Part shown: piece after piece, positions 32,295 through 42,619 of the stretch
Numbering within the stretch: the first letter of the stretch is position 1
Layout of the letters: every line of letters begins with the position of its first letter
Source of the DNA: Durusdinium trenchii
Lineage: Eukaryota > Sar > Dinophyceae > Suessiales > Symbiodiniaceae
Assembly: GCA_963970005.1 (NCBI GenBank)
Contig: CAXAMN010003836.1
Coordinates: 3,162 to 67,161 of the forward strand
Length of the DNA stretch: 64,000 bases
Reading direction: 5' to 3'
Translations under genes and position numbers: made by a program
Notes under the pieces: generated by a model
What the model was told of the DNA's origin: nothing
The model's input: the letters and a program-made list of their open reading frames with translations, nothing else
Databases searched by the model: none

Positions 32295-32400
32295 ATGTCT
32301 TCGGTTTTCCCGTACGCCCCTGGGCGCCGCCAGGCCTTTACCGAGCCAGTCCTGCGCCGCTGGGTGGAAGCCAATCGACGGCGCCCATTTCAGACGTGTG
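32295..32400 (+). CDS. Hypothetical first exon
   Basis: ATG followed by MSSVFPYAPGRRQAFTEPVL and RRWVEANRRRPFQTCG in a GC-biased frame. The frame remains open to 32501, but coding character fades near 32400. No family recognised. Confidence 0.4.
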
Positions 32401-32544
32401 GATTTGGATGTCGCTGGGGAGGGACATCCATCATCCCTGTGGGTGTACCCAATGGGCCAAGCAGGTCTCCCCTATACACACCCATGTCCCTCTGGACCTG
32501 ACCAGGCTGGCCAGACCTGGATGATCCTATCTGGAGATATTTCT

Positions 32545-32724
32545 TCTCATCGGGTGATCCCAAAATACCTTCCCGTCAACCCCGATGACAACCTTGGCTT
32601 TTCGGTCCTCTCGTCCGTCCGAGGCAATGCCTACGACTGCGCTCCAAAGCGCTACCGGGCGCAGTTCTTGTGCCTCTTGGCACGTGCCGCGTGCCTGGGC
32701 GAAAAGTCGCAGCGGCGTGTCTAG
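32545..32724 (+). CDS. Hypothetical exon or C-terminus
   Basis: Reads VIPKYLPVNPDDNLGFSVLS, then SVRGNAYDCAPKRYRAQFLC and LLARAACLGEKSQRRV before a TAG. Likely the same transcript as the exon at 32295, though phases were not matched. The opposite strand is open too (32527-32868) but less protein-like. A further plus-strand frame (32770-33081, YDLEPEDLKVSALEYFVATE) may be another piece. Confidence 0.38.
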   Translation, partial: SHRVIPKYLPVNPDDNLGFSVLSSVRGNAYDCAPKRYRAQFLCLLARAACLGEKSQRRV

Positions 32725-33089
32725 CAGGCCGTTTTCACAGGGGGTATGGTGAGGTTCTGGTGAGGTCTGGTGAATGGAACGTTGGTGGTTGGACTTTTTC
32801 GGTATGACTTGGAGCCCGAAGACCTGAAAGTGAGTGCTTTGGAGTATTTCGTTGCAACGGAAGACCATGGATTCTCATTCTTTGGTGTCCCTCACCTTCC
32901 ATGCCAAAAACATCATAGGGTCCACCGGATGATGGGGAGGCGCTTCCAGGCTTTCGGCTGCCTCTTCAGCCGGCGGGGTTCCGGACGGGTTCCGAACGGG
33001 GCAGCCTCTGGGCACGGATTGATCAGTTTGGACCAACATGAACAGGTTAGGCACGGTGTACGTGCTTTGGAATTTCCATGAAACAACGT

Positions 33090-33460
33090 CACACGACTTT
33101 GTGGTCCTTGGATTTCTGAACTGAAGAGCCTCTCAAGCTCTCAATCATCACATTCGCAGACCAGACACATGAGAAAATCCTCAAAGATCAAAACCAGTCA
33201 CACATGATGATGTGGAGGACACGGCCAAAACCCAGAGAAGGCAACACCTGCAAAGAGCCTAGTGGGTGTTCACGCATGCTCCCTTTCTAAGCTGACCATG
33301 TTCTGGGGATTCGCCTTTAAACCCACCTCCTAAATGAGGAGATTCACACGTGATCGACCGCGATTTGGTTTTCCAGAAGGGCCCCTCCACAGCTCTCTCG
33401 TGGCACCGAGAGTCCCAGCAAGAGGACTGAAGTCAGGTTCAAGGTCGGTCTTTGGGGAGC
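33090..33460. other. No gene recognised
   Basis: Neutral composition, no protein-like frame and no repeat of note. Confidence 0.5.
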
Positions 33461-33466
33461 AGCCCT

Positions 33467-33545
33467 TTAGCTACTAGGAACAAGTGCATCGCTACTAGTA
33501 ACAAGTGCCTTACTAGTAGTAGCAATGTTTGCTATTAGAAACAAT
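33467..33545 (-). repeat. TAGTAG-type repeat, reverse orientation
   Basis: GCTACTAGGAACAAGTGCAT and CGCTACTAGTAACAAGTGCC are the reverse complement of the units at 54043-54093. Confidence 0.75.
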
Positions 33546-34649
33546 ATATTAGAACCATCTAGAACCTCAAACAATTTCTTCAAGCGGTTGACGCGTACGA
33601 CACGTGTGTGGAGACCGTGGTTAATGTGTCTGGGGTTCCGGGGCGGAAGAACAGGAACTACACTCCAACTCAGCATGGACCTGGAACGCCCCTGTCCATT
33701 TTCTATCTTATTGAGTCTGAGTGTAGCCTTTCTCTTCGCGTGTCTTGGACCCTCTTCACTTCTGGGGCACTCCAGGCAGCTGGAAAGTGATGCCAGCGAT
33801 GGCTGTGTGAGAAGGACCTGGAGCAAGGCCAGGCGCTGATTTTCAGCATTGGTTTGTAGGGGAGAGCCGTGGTCAGGTGGTGAATAGGGTCCTGACTTTG
33901 AATGTTTGGTTTTTAGATTTTCTCTGGCCATGGCACCTCAAAGAATTTGCAGCCTCCCTCCGGTGGCTTGGATGTCCGTAACCCTGGTTTCTGGGCCACG
34001 CATTTCCATCCACCACGCCCAGCGAACGTGCCTTTTGGGCTCTTCGAGCCTCATCGCTTGGCCCGCAAGCAGCTTGAGTGTTTTTCCATCCTCCATGTAC
34101 CAGGACCCCTGTCAGGGTGCTTGAACAAAACACCGCGAATCACATTTTGAGGGGCAGGGGCTGCTGGTCCAAACTGGCATCAGACGGGCAGCTTCTTGAT
34201 CGACTTCTTGTGTTGTTGGTTTGATTTGGACATGAACTAGCTCAATTGGATTGAAGACTTCACAGGGACTCATTGAACTGGAAAAGGTTCAACCTGCTAA
34301 CCAAAATCAAATCTAATCTCTGCCCCAAGCAAAACTTCTTTGGGGGGATTTATGCTTTTCTTTTTGGCCAAGTTTAGGCCAAGCCTGCCCATTTTTGCCG
34401 CGCGTGTCGCGTGTCTCGCGTGTCTCGTGTCCGCAGGTCTTCGAAATGTTTCCAGAGATCCAACTTTGGCAAGAACTCAGGTGGGGTCGAGAGAAGGGAA
34501 GCTTTAGCCAATCCAGGGGATTCATCAAATTTTGCGTGCGGGCCAATCTATGAGGAGCGGAAAAAGCACGAGAACAGAAAACCCCACAAGTTTGGATTCG
34601 GAGATGCTTACTTCCATTGCGTTGGCAGAAGCGGGTTGTGACTTTTGCG

Positions 34650-35065
34650 CGAAGACACGAAGACACGAAGACACGCGAAGACACGCGAAGACACGAAGAC
34701 ACGAACACACGCGAAGACACGAAGGCTTGCGAAGACACGAAGACACGCGAAGACACGAAGAGGCTTCAGGTCTTCAAGGCTTCAGGTCGTCACTAGGCTT
34801 CAGGTCGTCACCAGGCTTCAGGTCGTCACCAGGCTTCAGGTCTTCAAGGCTTTCAGGTCGTCACCAGGCTTCAGGTCTTCAAGGCTTCAGGTCGTCACCA
34901 GGCTTCAGGTCTTCAAGGCTACAGGTCGTCGCCAGGCTTCAGGTCTTCAAGGCTTCAGGTCGTCACCAGGCTTCATGGTCTTCAAGGCTTCAGGTCGTCA
35001 CTAGGCTTCAGGTCGTCAGCAGGGTTTCAAGGCTTCAAGGCTTCATGTCTTCAGAGGAAAGTCAC
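34650..35065. repeat. Large minisatellite: GAAGACACG and GCTTCAGGTCGTCACCAG units
   Basis: First part (about 34650-34765): 9-11-base units GAAGACACG(CG). Second part (about 34766-35065): alternating 18-base GCTTCAGGTCGTCACCAG and 16-base GCTTCAGGTCTTCAAG units, about 16 in all. All frames are nearly stop-free, which creates the 292-codon plus-strand frame (34532-35410) and several minus-strand ones. I do not treat those as genes. Confidence 0.9.
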
Positions 35066-35224
35066 CCGGGATTGCCAACACACTGCTTACTTCATTCTAC
35101 TTCCCGAGCCCAAGCAAATCGAGATCGGTTCTCGGTGACCAGAGCTTCAATGCCATGCAAGAGTTCTGAAGTCTTGGGAAGCGATCCATCGTTCTTTCTT
35201 GAACCACACCACGCTTGCACGCGA

Positions 35225-35410
35225 AGCGCCCGCGAAGCGCCCGCGCACGCCTTCACGGCGGGCGAGAAAACAACACCTGTTGGTGCGAACGACGCGGCGG
35301 CGGTGGGGAGGCAGTTGATCCTCAAGAAACGGCAAGTGCATGGCCGAAGGCCAAAGCGTCCGGAGCCCGGTCACAAGGGGTGCGAGTTGGCGGGAAGGGA
35401 CTGTGCATGA
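35225..35410 (+). CDS. Hypothetical C-terminal exon
   Basis: Strong GC3 frame: EAPAHAFTAGEKTTPVGAND, AAAVGRQLILKKRQVHGRRP, KRPEPGHKGCELAGRDCA, then TGA. It is very basic in the middle (LKKRQVHGRRPKRP), like a nuclear-localisation or RNA-binding stretch. It lies after the minisatellite in the same frame, which is probably coincidental. A second plus-strand frame overlaps. Confidence 0.4.
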   Translation, partial: SAREAPAHAFTAGEKTTPVGANDAAAVGRQLILKKRQVHGRRPKRPEPGHKGCELAGRDCA

Positions 35411-35555
35411 CAAGCGGACAAGCGGAAAAGCATTTGAAAGTTGTTGACTCACCTTCCATATACTCATCGTTTCACTAGCTAAACTGGCTGGGGACGGAAT
35501 GTTGCAAAGTCTGCGAACTCCTGATCAAATTGGGAGACCCTGAACCCACCTGGTA

Positions 35556-35604
35556 GAAGGAAGGAAGGAAGGAAGGAAGGAAGAAAGGAAGGAAGGAAGG
35601 AAGG
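35556..35604. repeat. (GGAA)n microsatellite
   Basis: About twelve GGAA units with one AGAA interruption. Confidence 0.95.
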
Positions 35605-35780
35605 CTGAAATCGCTTGGGCTACGGGGTGTCTTCCCACACAATACACCAGATTTTCTGCCAAACTAGACCAAGAATCGCTCTGTAGAAACAGTTGACCAA
35701 CACGCTTTGCCTCTCCTTTTTCTGGATCCGTTGCTGCATATTGAGAAGGGGTTTGGTGATGCTTGTCTGGTATACGGCAT

Positions 35781-35864
35781 ACTACTACTACTACTACTAC
35801 TACGACTACGACTACGACTACGATTACGACTACGACTACGACTACGACTACCACTACCACTACG

Positions 35865-35907
<43 letters not shown>

Positions 35908-36110
35908 TGACTATTACTACTAATATGCTGCTGCTGCTGCTACTACTACTACTCCTGCTGCTGCTGCTGCTCCTACTACTACTACTACTTCTACTCCTCC
36001 TCCTCCTGCTGCTGCTGCTACTGCTACTGTTACGCCTACTGCTTGCTGCCTACTGCAACTGCAAATGACGACGACTACTGCTACTACTGCTGCCGCTTGT
36101 ACTTTTTCTA
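35781..36110. repeat. Long trinucleotide array (CTA, CGA, CTG, CTC)
   Basis: Some 330 bases of triplets: CTA, then CTACGA, CTA again, then blocks of CTG, CTC and CTA. Frames read poly-Leu, poly-Tyr or poly-Thr, and poly-Val on the minus strand. This accounts for the ORFs at 35525-36171. Confidence 0.95.
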
Positions 36111-36114
36111 TCAG

Positions 36115-36414
36115 ACAATATTTGCGTTTGAGTCCCCTAAGTTTTGCATCCGGGAAAGGTTTCTGCCCCACAAACGCATTGTTTCGGAAACCACTCTCGG
36201 GGTTTTGGCCTCGGCACCTTCTGCAACATCATCCAAATCCAACCCAACATCACCCAACATCCTCCACTCGAGAAATGCAGAAGTCGGACTCATGGAACCC
36301 CATGGTGATTTCCACATCCACCCCATGATGGCATTCTACATGTATTCGATGGTTTTCGAATGGTTCGATATTACTTTTTCATCGACTGGCGGTCGCTATG
36401 ATGCTCAAGATTAA
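36115..36414 (+). CDS. Hypothetical ORF downstream of triplet array
   Basis: The frame continues out of the triplet array and becomes protein-like: FAFESPKFCIRERFLPHKRI, VSETTLGVLASAPSATSSKS, then EPHGDFHIHPMMAFYMYSMV and a TAA. The codon pattern is moderate. It may be a real exon into which the array expanded, or chance. Confidence 0.3.
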   Translation, partial: TIFAFESPKFCIRERFLPHKRIVSETTLGVLASAPSATSSKSNPTSPNILHSRNAEVGLMEPHGDFHIHPMMAFYMYSMVFEWFDITFSSTGGRYDAQD

Positions 36415-36547
36415 GTGCTGTAGCTGATTACCTAGATGACACCTCCATGCAACAGCATAGTAAACCGTGCATTGAACCTTAGCTTGATGCTTGCACATTT
36501 AAAAACCTGATCATTTTGATTGACACTCCAAAAGCAGAGTAGATACT

Positions 36548-36766
36548 TTGAACGCCCTCAGTGACTCAGACCGCTCAGTTGCCTTAGGGTTTTCTTTGGT
36601 TGGGGGCGAGCACCACCGAGGCGGAGCTCATGGCCTCGTGAAGATGGGCGAAGCGGACTGGTCCAGTTGGGCCAAACGTGGCTGGTTGCACACTACGTCC
36701 GTGGAGGGCTTTGCGGGGGTCGTACCATGGCAGTTCAAAAAACGAGGTAGGCAGGAAAGACAATAA
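36548..36766 (+). CDS. Weak hypothetical ORF
   Basis: 72 codons including GFSLVGGEHHRGGAHGLVKM then GEADWSSWAKRGWLHTTSVE. GC-rich. No family, and a second frame overlaps. Confidence 0.25.
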   Translation: MNALSDSDRSVALGFSLVGGEHHRGGAHGLVKMGEADWSSWAKRGWLHTTSVEGFAGVVPWQFKKRGRQERQ

Positions 36767-37319
36767 TTTTCTTTGGGCCAGGTTGAAGGATTCAGGAAGT
36801 CTACATTGCCCTAGTCACTGCCCCAGTCAGAGCATGTTTTTAAAACTTCCAAGGATGAAATGGGTGGGGTTTGGTGCTGGTCTGCAGACGTGGAGTGCTT
36901 GTGGCTGAGTGGAAACTTTCAACTCCTCCCCAGAAACGGCCCAGGAACCCTGCCCTTAACAGCAACGGCCCAGTCTTTTGTGGAGGGTGGCAGCTCGATG
37001 GTTTTATTGGCCCTGTTTTCTTCAGGGCCCTCCACCTCAAGATGGTTTACTTTTCAGCAAGCATGATTTATTCTTGGTTTCATGGTCGGTGCATATTTCC
37101 TTATCGGTATGAACTGAAATCGAAGGTGCTGGCCGCTTGACGACTCTTCGGTGCGAAGATCACTGGAGGACCCCCCAGAAAGACCAGGTCCGTTCAACTA
37201 GGTACATGGTAGACCGGCAAAAGGACCAAGCATGACCAATACGGATGAGCAACACCCAGTGGTTTGAGTGACTTCTGCTCTATTGCTGGACCTTAGGAGT
37301 TTCCCTGTTCTCTTCTTAG

Positions 37320-37981
37320 GCTGGCGCAAGCTGATCCTGGCCGTGCTACCCAGCGGTGAAGAGGAGGTGCTGCGCTCAGCATCTTCAGGGTGAGAGGCAA
37401 GACTGCAAGATGCCTTTCTACTTGGGAGATCTTGGGAGTATGTTGGAATACCCATCCAACCATCTCCAAAATAACGGCTTCGGTTTCAGTTTTGACCAGC
37501 AACAGCAGCAGCCACAACGCCTCGCGCCCGGGGCGACTTCATCGAAGCTCCCACGCCGCGACGTAGGCGGCGGCCTGGTCGGATCCGGAGCTCCGGAAGC
37601 TCTGCGCCGCGCTGTGGCGCGACTTCGCGGACCCTTTGGAGCGGCTCGCAGCGGTGAGAGCGGGGAGAGGTGTTGGGTGTGATGTTCAGGGGCCTGCGGG
37701 CTTGGGGGTGCTTTGGGGGGTTTGGGAAAGTCCCGGCTTCTGTGTTCGGAGCTAAAGATTCATTCTTGAGAGTGCTTTACCTTTCGAGCATCCACCAGCC
37801 TGCCGACGACCAAACATCAGCGCCGTTATCGCCGCCGTTGACGGGCCATCCGAGGAAGGAGGACGGAGAGGACGCCGCCACCGCACGGCGCGCGGGAGAA
37901 ACGAGCCGATCCGAGCTCGAGGGGTCGGTGCGCCGTCCGTTGCTTTCGAGAAAAGACCCTTGGAGATGCACATGTTTTTGA
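37320..37981 (+). CDS. F-box-like protein, three exons (partial)
   Basis: Exon 1 (from 37320 after TCTTAG) reads WRKLILAVLPSGEEEVLRSA. Exon 2 (37567-37653, after TAG, before GTGAGAG) reads AAAWSDPELRKLCAALWR then DFADPLERLAA, 29 codons exactly. Exon 3 (37799-37981, after CACCAG) reads PADDQTSAPLSPPLTGHPRK then EDGEDAATARRAGETSRSEL and ends with TGA. Exons 2 and 3 join in phase 0 across a 145-base GT-AG intron. An L..Lp.eevLr.as..C+.W.d..LW+.lc..dF arrangement is typical of F-box adaptors of SCF ubiquitin ligases, and exons 1-2 fit loosely. The exon 1 donor is unclear (a GC donor after CGCTCA or GTGAGAG at 37390), and the join to exon 2 was not fully phased. Confidence 0.42.
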
Positions 37982-38311
37982 CCCGTCAATCAGCCGAATT
38001 GAATGGGTAGATAGATCGGTAGGGAATGGTAGGGAAGGAATGGAGAACTTGGTGGAAGCCCGCAGAAGACCCAAACATACTGAAGATTCGGCTCTTGCCA
38101 AAGTAGATCTGAGGAAGTGAAATGCTCCTGCAAGGGTTGACTTCTTGGAGACCTCCCAATTTGTCCCCTGTGACCATTGTGCGGAGGTTTGCTCTAGAGA
38201 TATGGGGTATCGGTATCGGTGTGGGCCAATCTTTTTTGGAGGATTCGAGTCGGCCTTGCTTGGAGTTGTGTTTCCGTATCACCAGCCCTTGTGAGTAGGG
38301 GGTGTTAACGG

Positions 38312-38509
38312 ATGGTGTTTTTCATGGAGTTGTCCATTCACCAGGACTCACAAGGGGTGGTGAATGGACACCTGTCTGGACATCTATGGGACTCAGAGAC
38401 ACCCCAAACAGACGGGTCGACGGATGAATCCGATTGGTCACCGTTTGTCCACACCACGATTGGCACAGAAGGGCGCTTCGAAGTCGAAACTGGGATGTTT
38501 GCGTGCTGA
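38312..38509 (+). CDS. Weak hypothetical ORF
   Basis: ATG-to-TGA, 65 codons, acidic and Thr/Ser-rich (SETPQTDGSTDESDWSPFVH). A second plus-strand frame (38364-38591) is basic and also open. No family. Confidence 0.25.
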   Translation: MVFFMELSIHQDSQGVVNGHLSGHLWDSETPQTDGSTDESDWSPFVHTTIGTEGRFEVETGMFAC

Positions 38510-39149
38510 AGCCCTAGGCAGGAAGAAGAGAAGTGCTGGGCCAAGTTGGCAACAGTCCCAGGGTTTTGTACCTCAAGACTCGCCTGACTAGGGTGGGTTG
38601 CTCTAAATAATTGACTGGGATCGGTTTGCCAGGTTTTTGGAGAAGCGACGATCCGGTGTTTGGAGAAGCGACGATCCTGCGGGGAACTTGTCCTGGTGAC
38701 CTTGGAACTAGCTGGGAATCGAGGAAGCTTGCAGCTTGCTAGACCATTTATAAACATGACTGGGACCGTTTGCACACAAGAGTTCCTTTACCACCCTGGT
38801 GATTTCGCAGAGTTTCTGACCGAGCACAGATCAGAGCACTTCTGCAATCAGCGCTTCTGAGCTGGAAAAGAACTACATCCTGGCTCTTGGCTCAAATCGC
38901 AAGTGGTGGTTTACATATGTAGGTTTGAGCCAAGAGTTCCGAGGGGGGGTAACTCCAACCTGTCTGTGTGTTTTTTTCTGGCAGCGAGCTGAGAGGCGCT
39001 GCCTCAACCTCTTCAGAGCTGAGAGCAGGAAGAGCTCAGATGCTCCATGTCAGCAGTGGAATGGATGGGGTGGATGGGGCGTGCTTGGAGTTGGGAGGGT
39101 TTCGTTGCAAAAAACATTTCTTGGCGCGTCCAAGCGGTGGTTTGTTGAG

Positions 39150-39290
39150 GGTTGCTCTCTCTCTCTCTCTCTGTATGTACTGTATATATATATATACTAT
39201 TCTTATATATATATATATCTCTACTATTCTCTACTCCTACTCCTACTCTTACTCTTTCTCTTACTCACTCACTCACTCACTCACTCCCTC
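39150..39290. repeat. CT, TA and (ACTC)n microsatellites
   Basis: A (CT)n run, two (TA)n runs, CTACTC-type repeats and ACTC units in succession. ORFs crossing it read Ser/Leu/Tyr/Ile repeats. Confidence 0.9.
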
Positions 39291-39878
39291 GCTTATGCTG
39301 CTCATTTGCCCGTGAAGGGGGCGTGACGGGCGAACCACTTTTGGATGGGAGCTGTACCTGCACCAAGCTGGGATTCGGGAAGCAGCCGGGGGAATCTGGG
39401 GCCTCCAACAAATCCCAAAAATTACATATGCTCTTTTGTAAATCCGCAATTACTATACTCTCATAAACCCGGGTGAAAGACCAAGGGGTATGATAAGGAG
39501 CGACAGGCGCGTCCCCAAAAACTATGCTAGGTGAACGTCCCATGACAGACTCATACATTTAGGGATGTTTCCAGGAGTACAGGATATTATAGATTCACAT
39601 CCGAGTTCCATTGCTGCTTGCCGACACAGCATGAGATCTCTTTTGCCTTTAGCAAGGCGGTGTAGTTCCTTGGTTGCAGCCTTGATCTGTGTTGCCTTCG
39701 AGGAAAACACACAGCTAGTAGACTCATAGACGTTCCTCTTCCGCACCAAAATCTAGACTTCCAAAATACCCTTGACTCTTCCTCTCCCTGTGCGAAAGGA
39801 AGTTCCGTCGTTCCCTGACCAAATTCCCCCCATTCAGCTTCAAGGCTTCTTGCGCCAGCGAATGTGACGCGTACGAAG

Positions 39879-40440
39879 GAAGACGAACCCAGCTGGTCTG
39901 CCCAGGTGGAATGCCAGCAGGGCGCCGCACCAGCTGAGTGGGCCTTCGTGCCCGCGAGCGATCTTCTACTTCTGCTGGGAGAAGGCGACCTACGAGAGGG
40001 TGCTCATCGTGGTGCTCGTCGCTGTGCTCGTGGGTCCAAGGGAGTGGTTGCCTGGTGGGGCACGGAGGGCGAGATGGCCATGACGTCTTAGAAGATGGTG
40101 GTAGATCAGAGATACTTCTGAACTACGCAGAAGTGGTTCTTGTATGTTCTTGCACTTGTGGATTGTATAGAGTATGGAGTATATAAGACACTATAGAATA
40201 TGGTGTATTTAAAGCACACACACCATTGGACCCGTGAACACATGTCAACACCCTCAGCGATGTCGAGAACGTACTGCATCTCCCTCCACTCTGTGCCTTG
40301 AACTTGAACCGATGCACCTCCCACCTCGTGGGCGGTCAGGCTTCGTGGGCGTGACGCTGGAGGGCGTCTTCGCCGCCGGCGACGGCGCACGGCGCGCACG
40401 GCTCGCCTTCGCGTCGGCGATCTTCCGGACGATGATGTGA
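39879..40440 (+). CDS. SYLF (Ysc84-like) domain protein, last two exons
   Basis: SYLF domains bind phosphoinositides and occur in fungal Ysc84, animal SH3YL1 and many algal proteins. Exon 1 (39879-40068) has EDEPSWSAQVECQQ (matching the family's G.WSaP), then EWAFVPASDLLLLLGEGD (the hydrophobic dfvivL strand), then SKGVVAWWGTE. Exon 2 (40340-40440) has GFVGVTLEGVFAAGDGAR, matching the hallmark rGlfaGvsleG, and ends FRTMM with TGA. A 271-base intron starting GC (40069) and ending GTCAG splits one Gly codon and restores WGTE-GFVGVTLEG. The G-P-v-G-r segment between is short or missing, so a small exon may have been overlooked. The start of the gene was not found upstream. Confidence 0.58.
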
Positions 40441-40449
40441 AGCGCCAAA

Positions 40450-41310
40450 AGGGCGTTGGGAGGGCCAAAAGGAGCTGGTCGCCCCGCTCCTTTTAAGAGC
40501 TTGGAAGCACTTCCTATTTCTTTTAAAGCCGGGTCTGCATGTGGTCCATGTTCTATCGGTATCATGTTGTACATGTTATCAGAGGCTTCTAACTACCTTT
40601 CAACACTGCGAAGGAGCGCCCTGCTAAAGCTTGGGCTTGGGTTTGGAGAGGTGGACATCTACTTGCTACGTGTTAGAGAGTGGGAGTCTCAAGGTGTTGA
40701 ACACTGGGTGTGGCCCTGGAAACCAGTCATACTCGGTAAAAGAGTATCATCCTTTTTTTGAGAAAGCCCTGTAACTGAAGCATCATCATTCACTGTTACT
40801 GGTAATGGGACAAACCTCAAGCCAGCAACATGTCTTCCTGACTCCTGAGCAGGAGAGTCCAAATGACTTCACTTTACCCGCATAGGGAGTTAGGTAGTGG
40901 TGGGCGGTATGTGGGTCTCCATGTTGGCTGTGGGTATCTGACCTGGAGCTCGGTTGACGTCCCCAGTAGTCTATTCTGCTCATGTTCGGTGGTCAACCAA
41001 GGCTACACTCAGGTTTTTGGGATGGTTCATGAGTCATTGGAATTTCTGCATGCCATTGGATGGTTTGAGAAGTGGTTGGTCCAAGTCTTGGAGGCAAGTG
41101 TTCCTGTTCCGTCCACGCTTGATGATCGAAGCCACAGTGCTGCTGAAACAGAAGCCGCAGATGGAGTATTTCTCCCTGGTCAACAAGTTTTTGCAGTTGT
41201 TTCGAGACATCGGATTTGACCTTTCGAGATCCACTTGAACATCCTATCAACCAGTTTTAAATCTCCCAAATCGATCTTGTCGTTCGGAACATTCTTTGTT
41301 CGAAAGATCT
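40450..41310. other. No gene recognised
   Basis: Frames of 60-118 codons exist on both strands (for example plus 40863-41219) with neutral composition and no motif. Confidence 0.4.
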
Positions 41311-41317
41311 GATCCGC

Positions 41318-41457
41318 CACGCGGGCTTGCCTCTCATGGGTGGTGCACCGCCGCTGGATCTTTGTACCTCCCAGCTGCATGGTCTGACCATGACGACGGA
41401 GGTGCGCGACGCCGATCGGGCGGTGGGACGCAGATCTCGGAAGTACGTGGGCAAGTT
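41318..41457 (+). CDS. Hypothetical exon
   Basis: Reads HAGLPLMGGAPPLDLCTSQL, then HGLTMTTEVRDADRAVGRRS and RKYVGKF with strong GC3. The end is uncertain: GA after CAGATCTCG or GT after TAC are both possible donors. The two other plus-strand frames are poorer. No family recognised. Confidence 0.42.
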
Positions 41458-41584
41458 TGTTTTTTTGGACATGTGTTAGGACATCCAAACAACTTGAACC
41501 ATCTATGTGCGGACTCCAAACCACTGGAAGGATTGTAAGAGCCAGATACAAACAGATACAAATTATGTAGGGAGGGGTATTTAT

Positions 41585-41765
41585 TTTTGGATTTTTTTTT
41601 GTTTCTTTTTTGGAATTTTTGTTGTTTTTCGTGGCTTCTGGCTTCTGGCTTCTGTGGCTTCTGGCTTTTGTGGCTTTTGGCTTCTGTGGCTTCTGTATCT
41701 GTCTATACCTATCTATTTATCTATCTTTCTGTCTTTCTTTCTTTTGGCAGCTGTTCTCTTTTCTC
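41585..41765. repeat. T-rich, GGCTTCTG and CTAT/CTTT repeats
   Basis: A T-rich segment is followed by about nine GGCTTCTG-like units (41637-41700), then tetranucleotide CTAT/CTTT runs. Frames read Phe/Leu/Trp/Ser strings, so ORFs at 41507-42115 are not genes. Confidence 0.85.
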
Positions 41766-41886
41766 TTTTTGTATTTGCTTTTCCTGTTGTTTTCGTTGCA
41801 GAGACGAAACAAGCAAGCAAGCAAGCACGAGCTGCTCACCTTTGGATCTGGTGTGCTGCTGGGGGGGGCGCTGCGCCCCCCCCCCC

Positions 41887-41986
41887 NNNNNNNNNNNNNN
41901 NNNNNNNNNNNNNNNNNNNNNNNNNNNNNNNNNNNNNNNNNNNNNNNNNNNNNNNNNNNNNNNNNNNNNNNNNNNNNNNNNNNNNN
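41887..41986. other. Assembly gap (100 N)
   Basis: Exactly 100 N, the usual placeholder for a gap of unknown size. It follows a run of G, a GCGC and then about twelve C, and is bounded on the right by repeat units, so the missing sequence is probably repetitive. Confidence 0.98.
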
Positions 41987-42545
41987 ACGAAATCTGCACT
42001 TCATCCCCGACACCCGCGCCTGCCACGAAATCAATATTTTAAGGTGAACTCCCCGGTGCAAAACTTTCTAACCAAGCAAAGATGCCTCCTCTATCTATCT
42101 ATCTATCTAATCTAATCTAATCTATCTATCTATCAATTTATCTTTCTATCTTTCTGCAGTTCAACATCCACAAAGTACTGCACCTGCCACGAATCTGCAC
42201 TTCAAGGTCCACAAAGTCTTGCGCCTGCCACGAAATCTGCACTCCAAGGCCCACAAAGTCCTGCACCTGCCACCAACTCGACTCTACACTTCCACACCCA
42301 CAAAGTCCTGCATCTGCCACGAAATCTGCACTTCAAGGTCCACAAAGTCCTGCGCCTGCCACAAAATCTGCACTCCAAGGGCCACAAAGTACTACACCTG
42401 CCACGAAATCTGCACTTCAAGGCCCACAAAAAGTCCTGCGCCTGCCACAAACTCTGCACTCCAAGGCCCACAAAGTCCTGCACCTGCCACGAAATGTGCT
42501 TTGCAAGGTCCACAAAGTACTGCACCTGCCACGAAACACGAAAAA
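41987..42545. repeat. ~42-bp tandem repeat with tetranucleotide block
   Basis: About nine units of the type CCACAAAGTCCTGCACCTGC then CACGAAATCTGCACTTCAAG, diverged 5-20%, span about 42163-42535. Part of a unit also lies just right of the gap (41987-42045). Between them is a CTAT/TAATC microsatellite (about 42085-42155). The 42-base period keeps frames open on both strands, giving spurious ORFs up to 137 codons. Confidence 0.9.
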
Positions 42546-42619
42546 CAAAAAAAGTTCCAAAAAAAAAAACCGAAAAAATTCCAGAAATATATTCGCAACC
42601 ATTATGTAGATACACACAG

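Noticed and set aside
34532-35410. 292-codon plus-strand ORF, the second longest in the window
   Set aside because: Most of it is minisatellite, which is open in nearly all frames. Only the last ~60 codons were kept as a candidate.
41507-42115. 202-codon ORF across the N gap
   Set aside because: Spans 100 N and T-rich repeats; the reading is an artefact.
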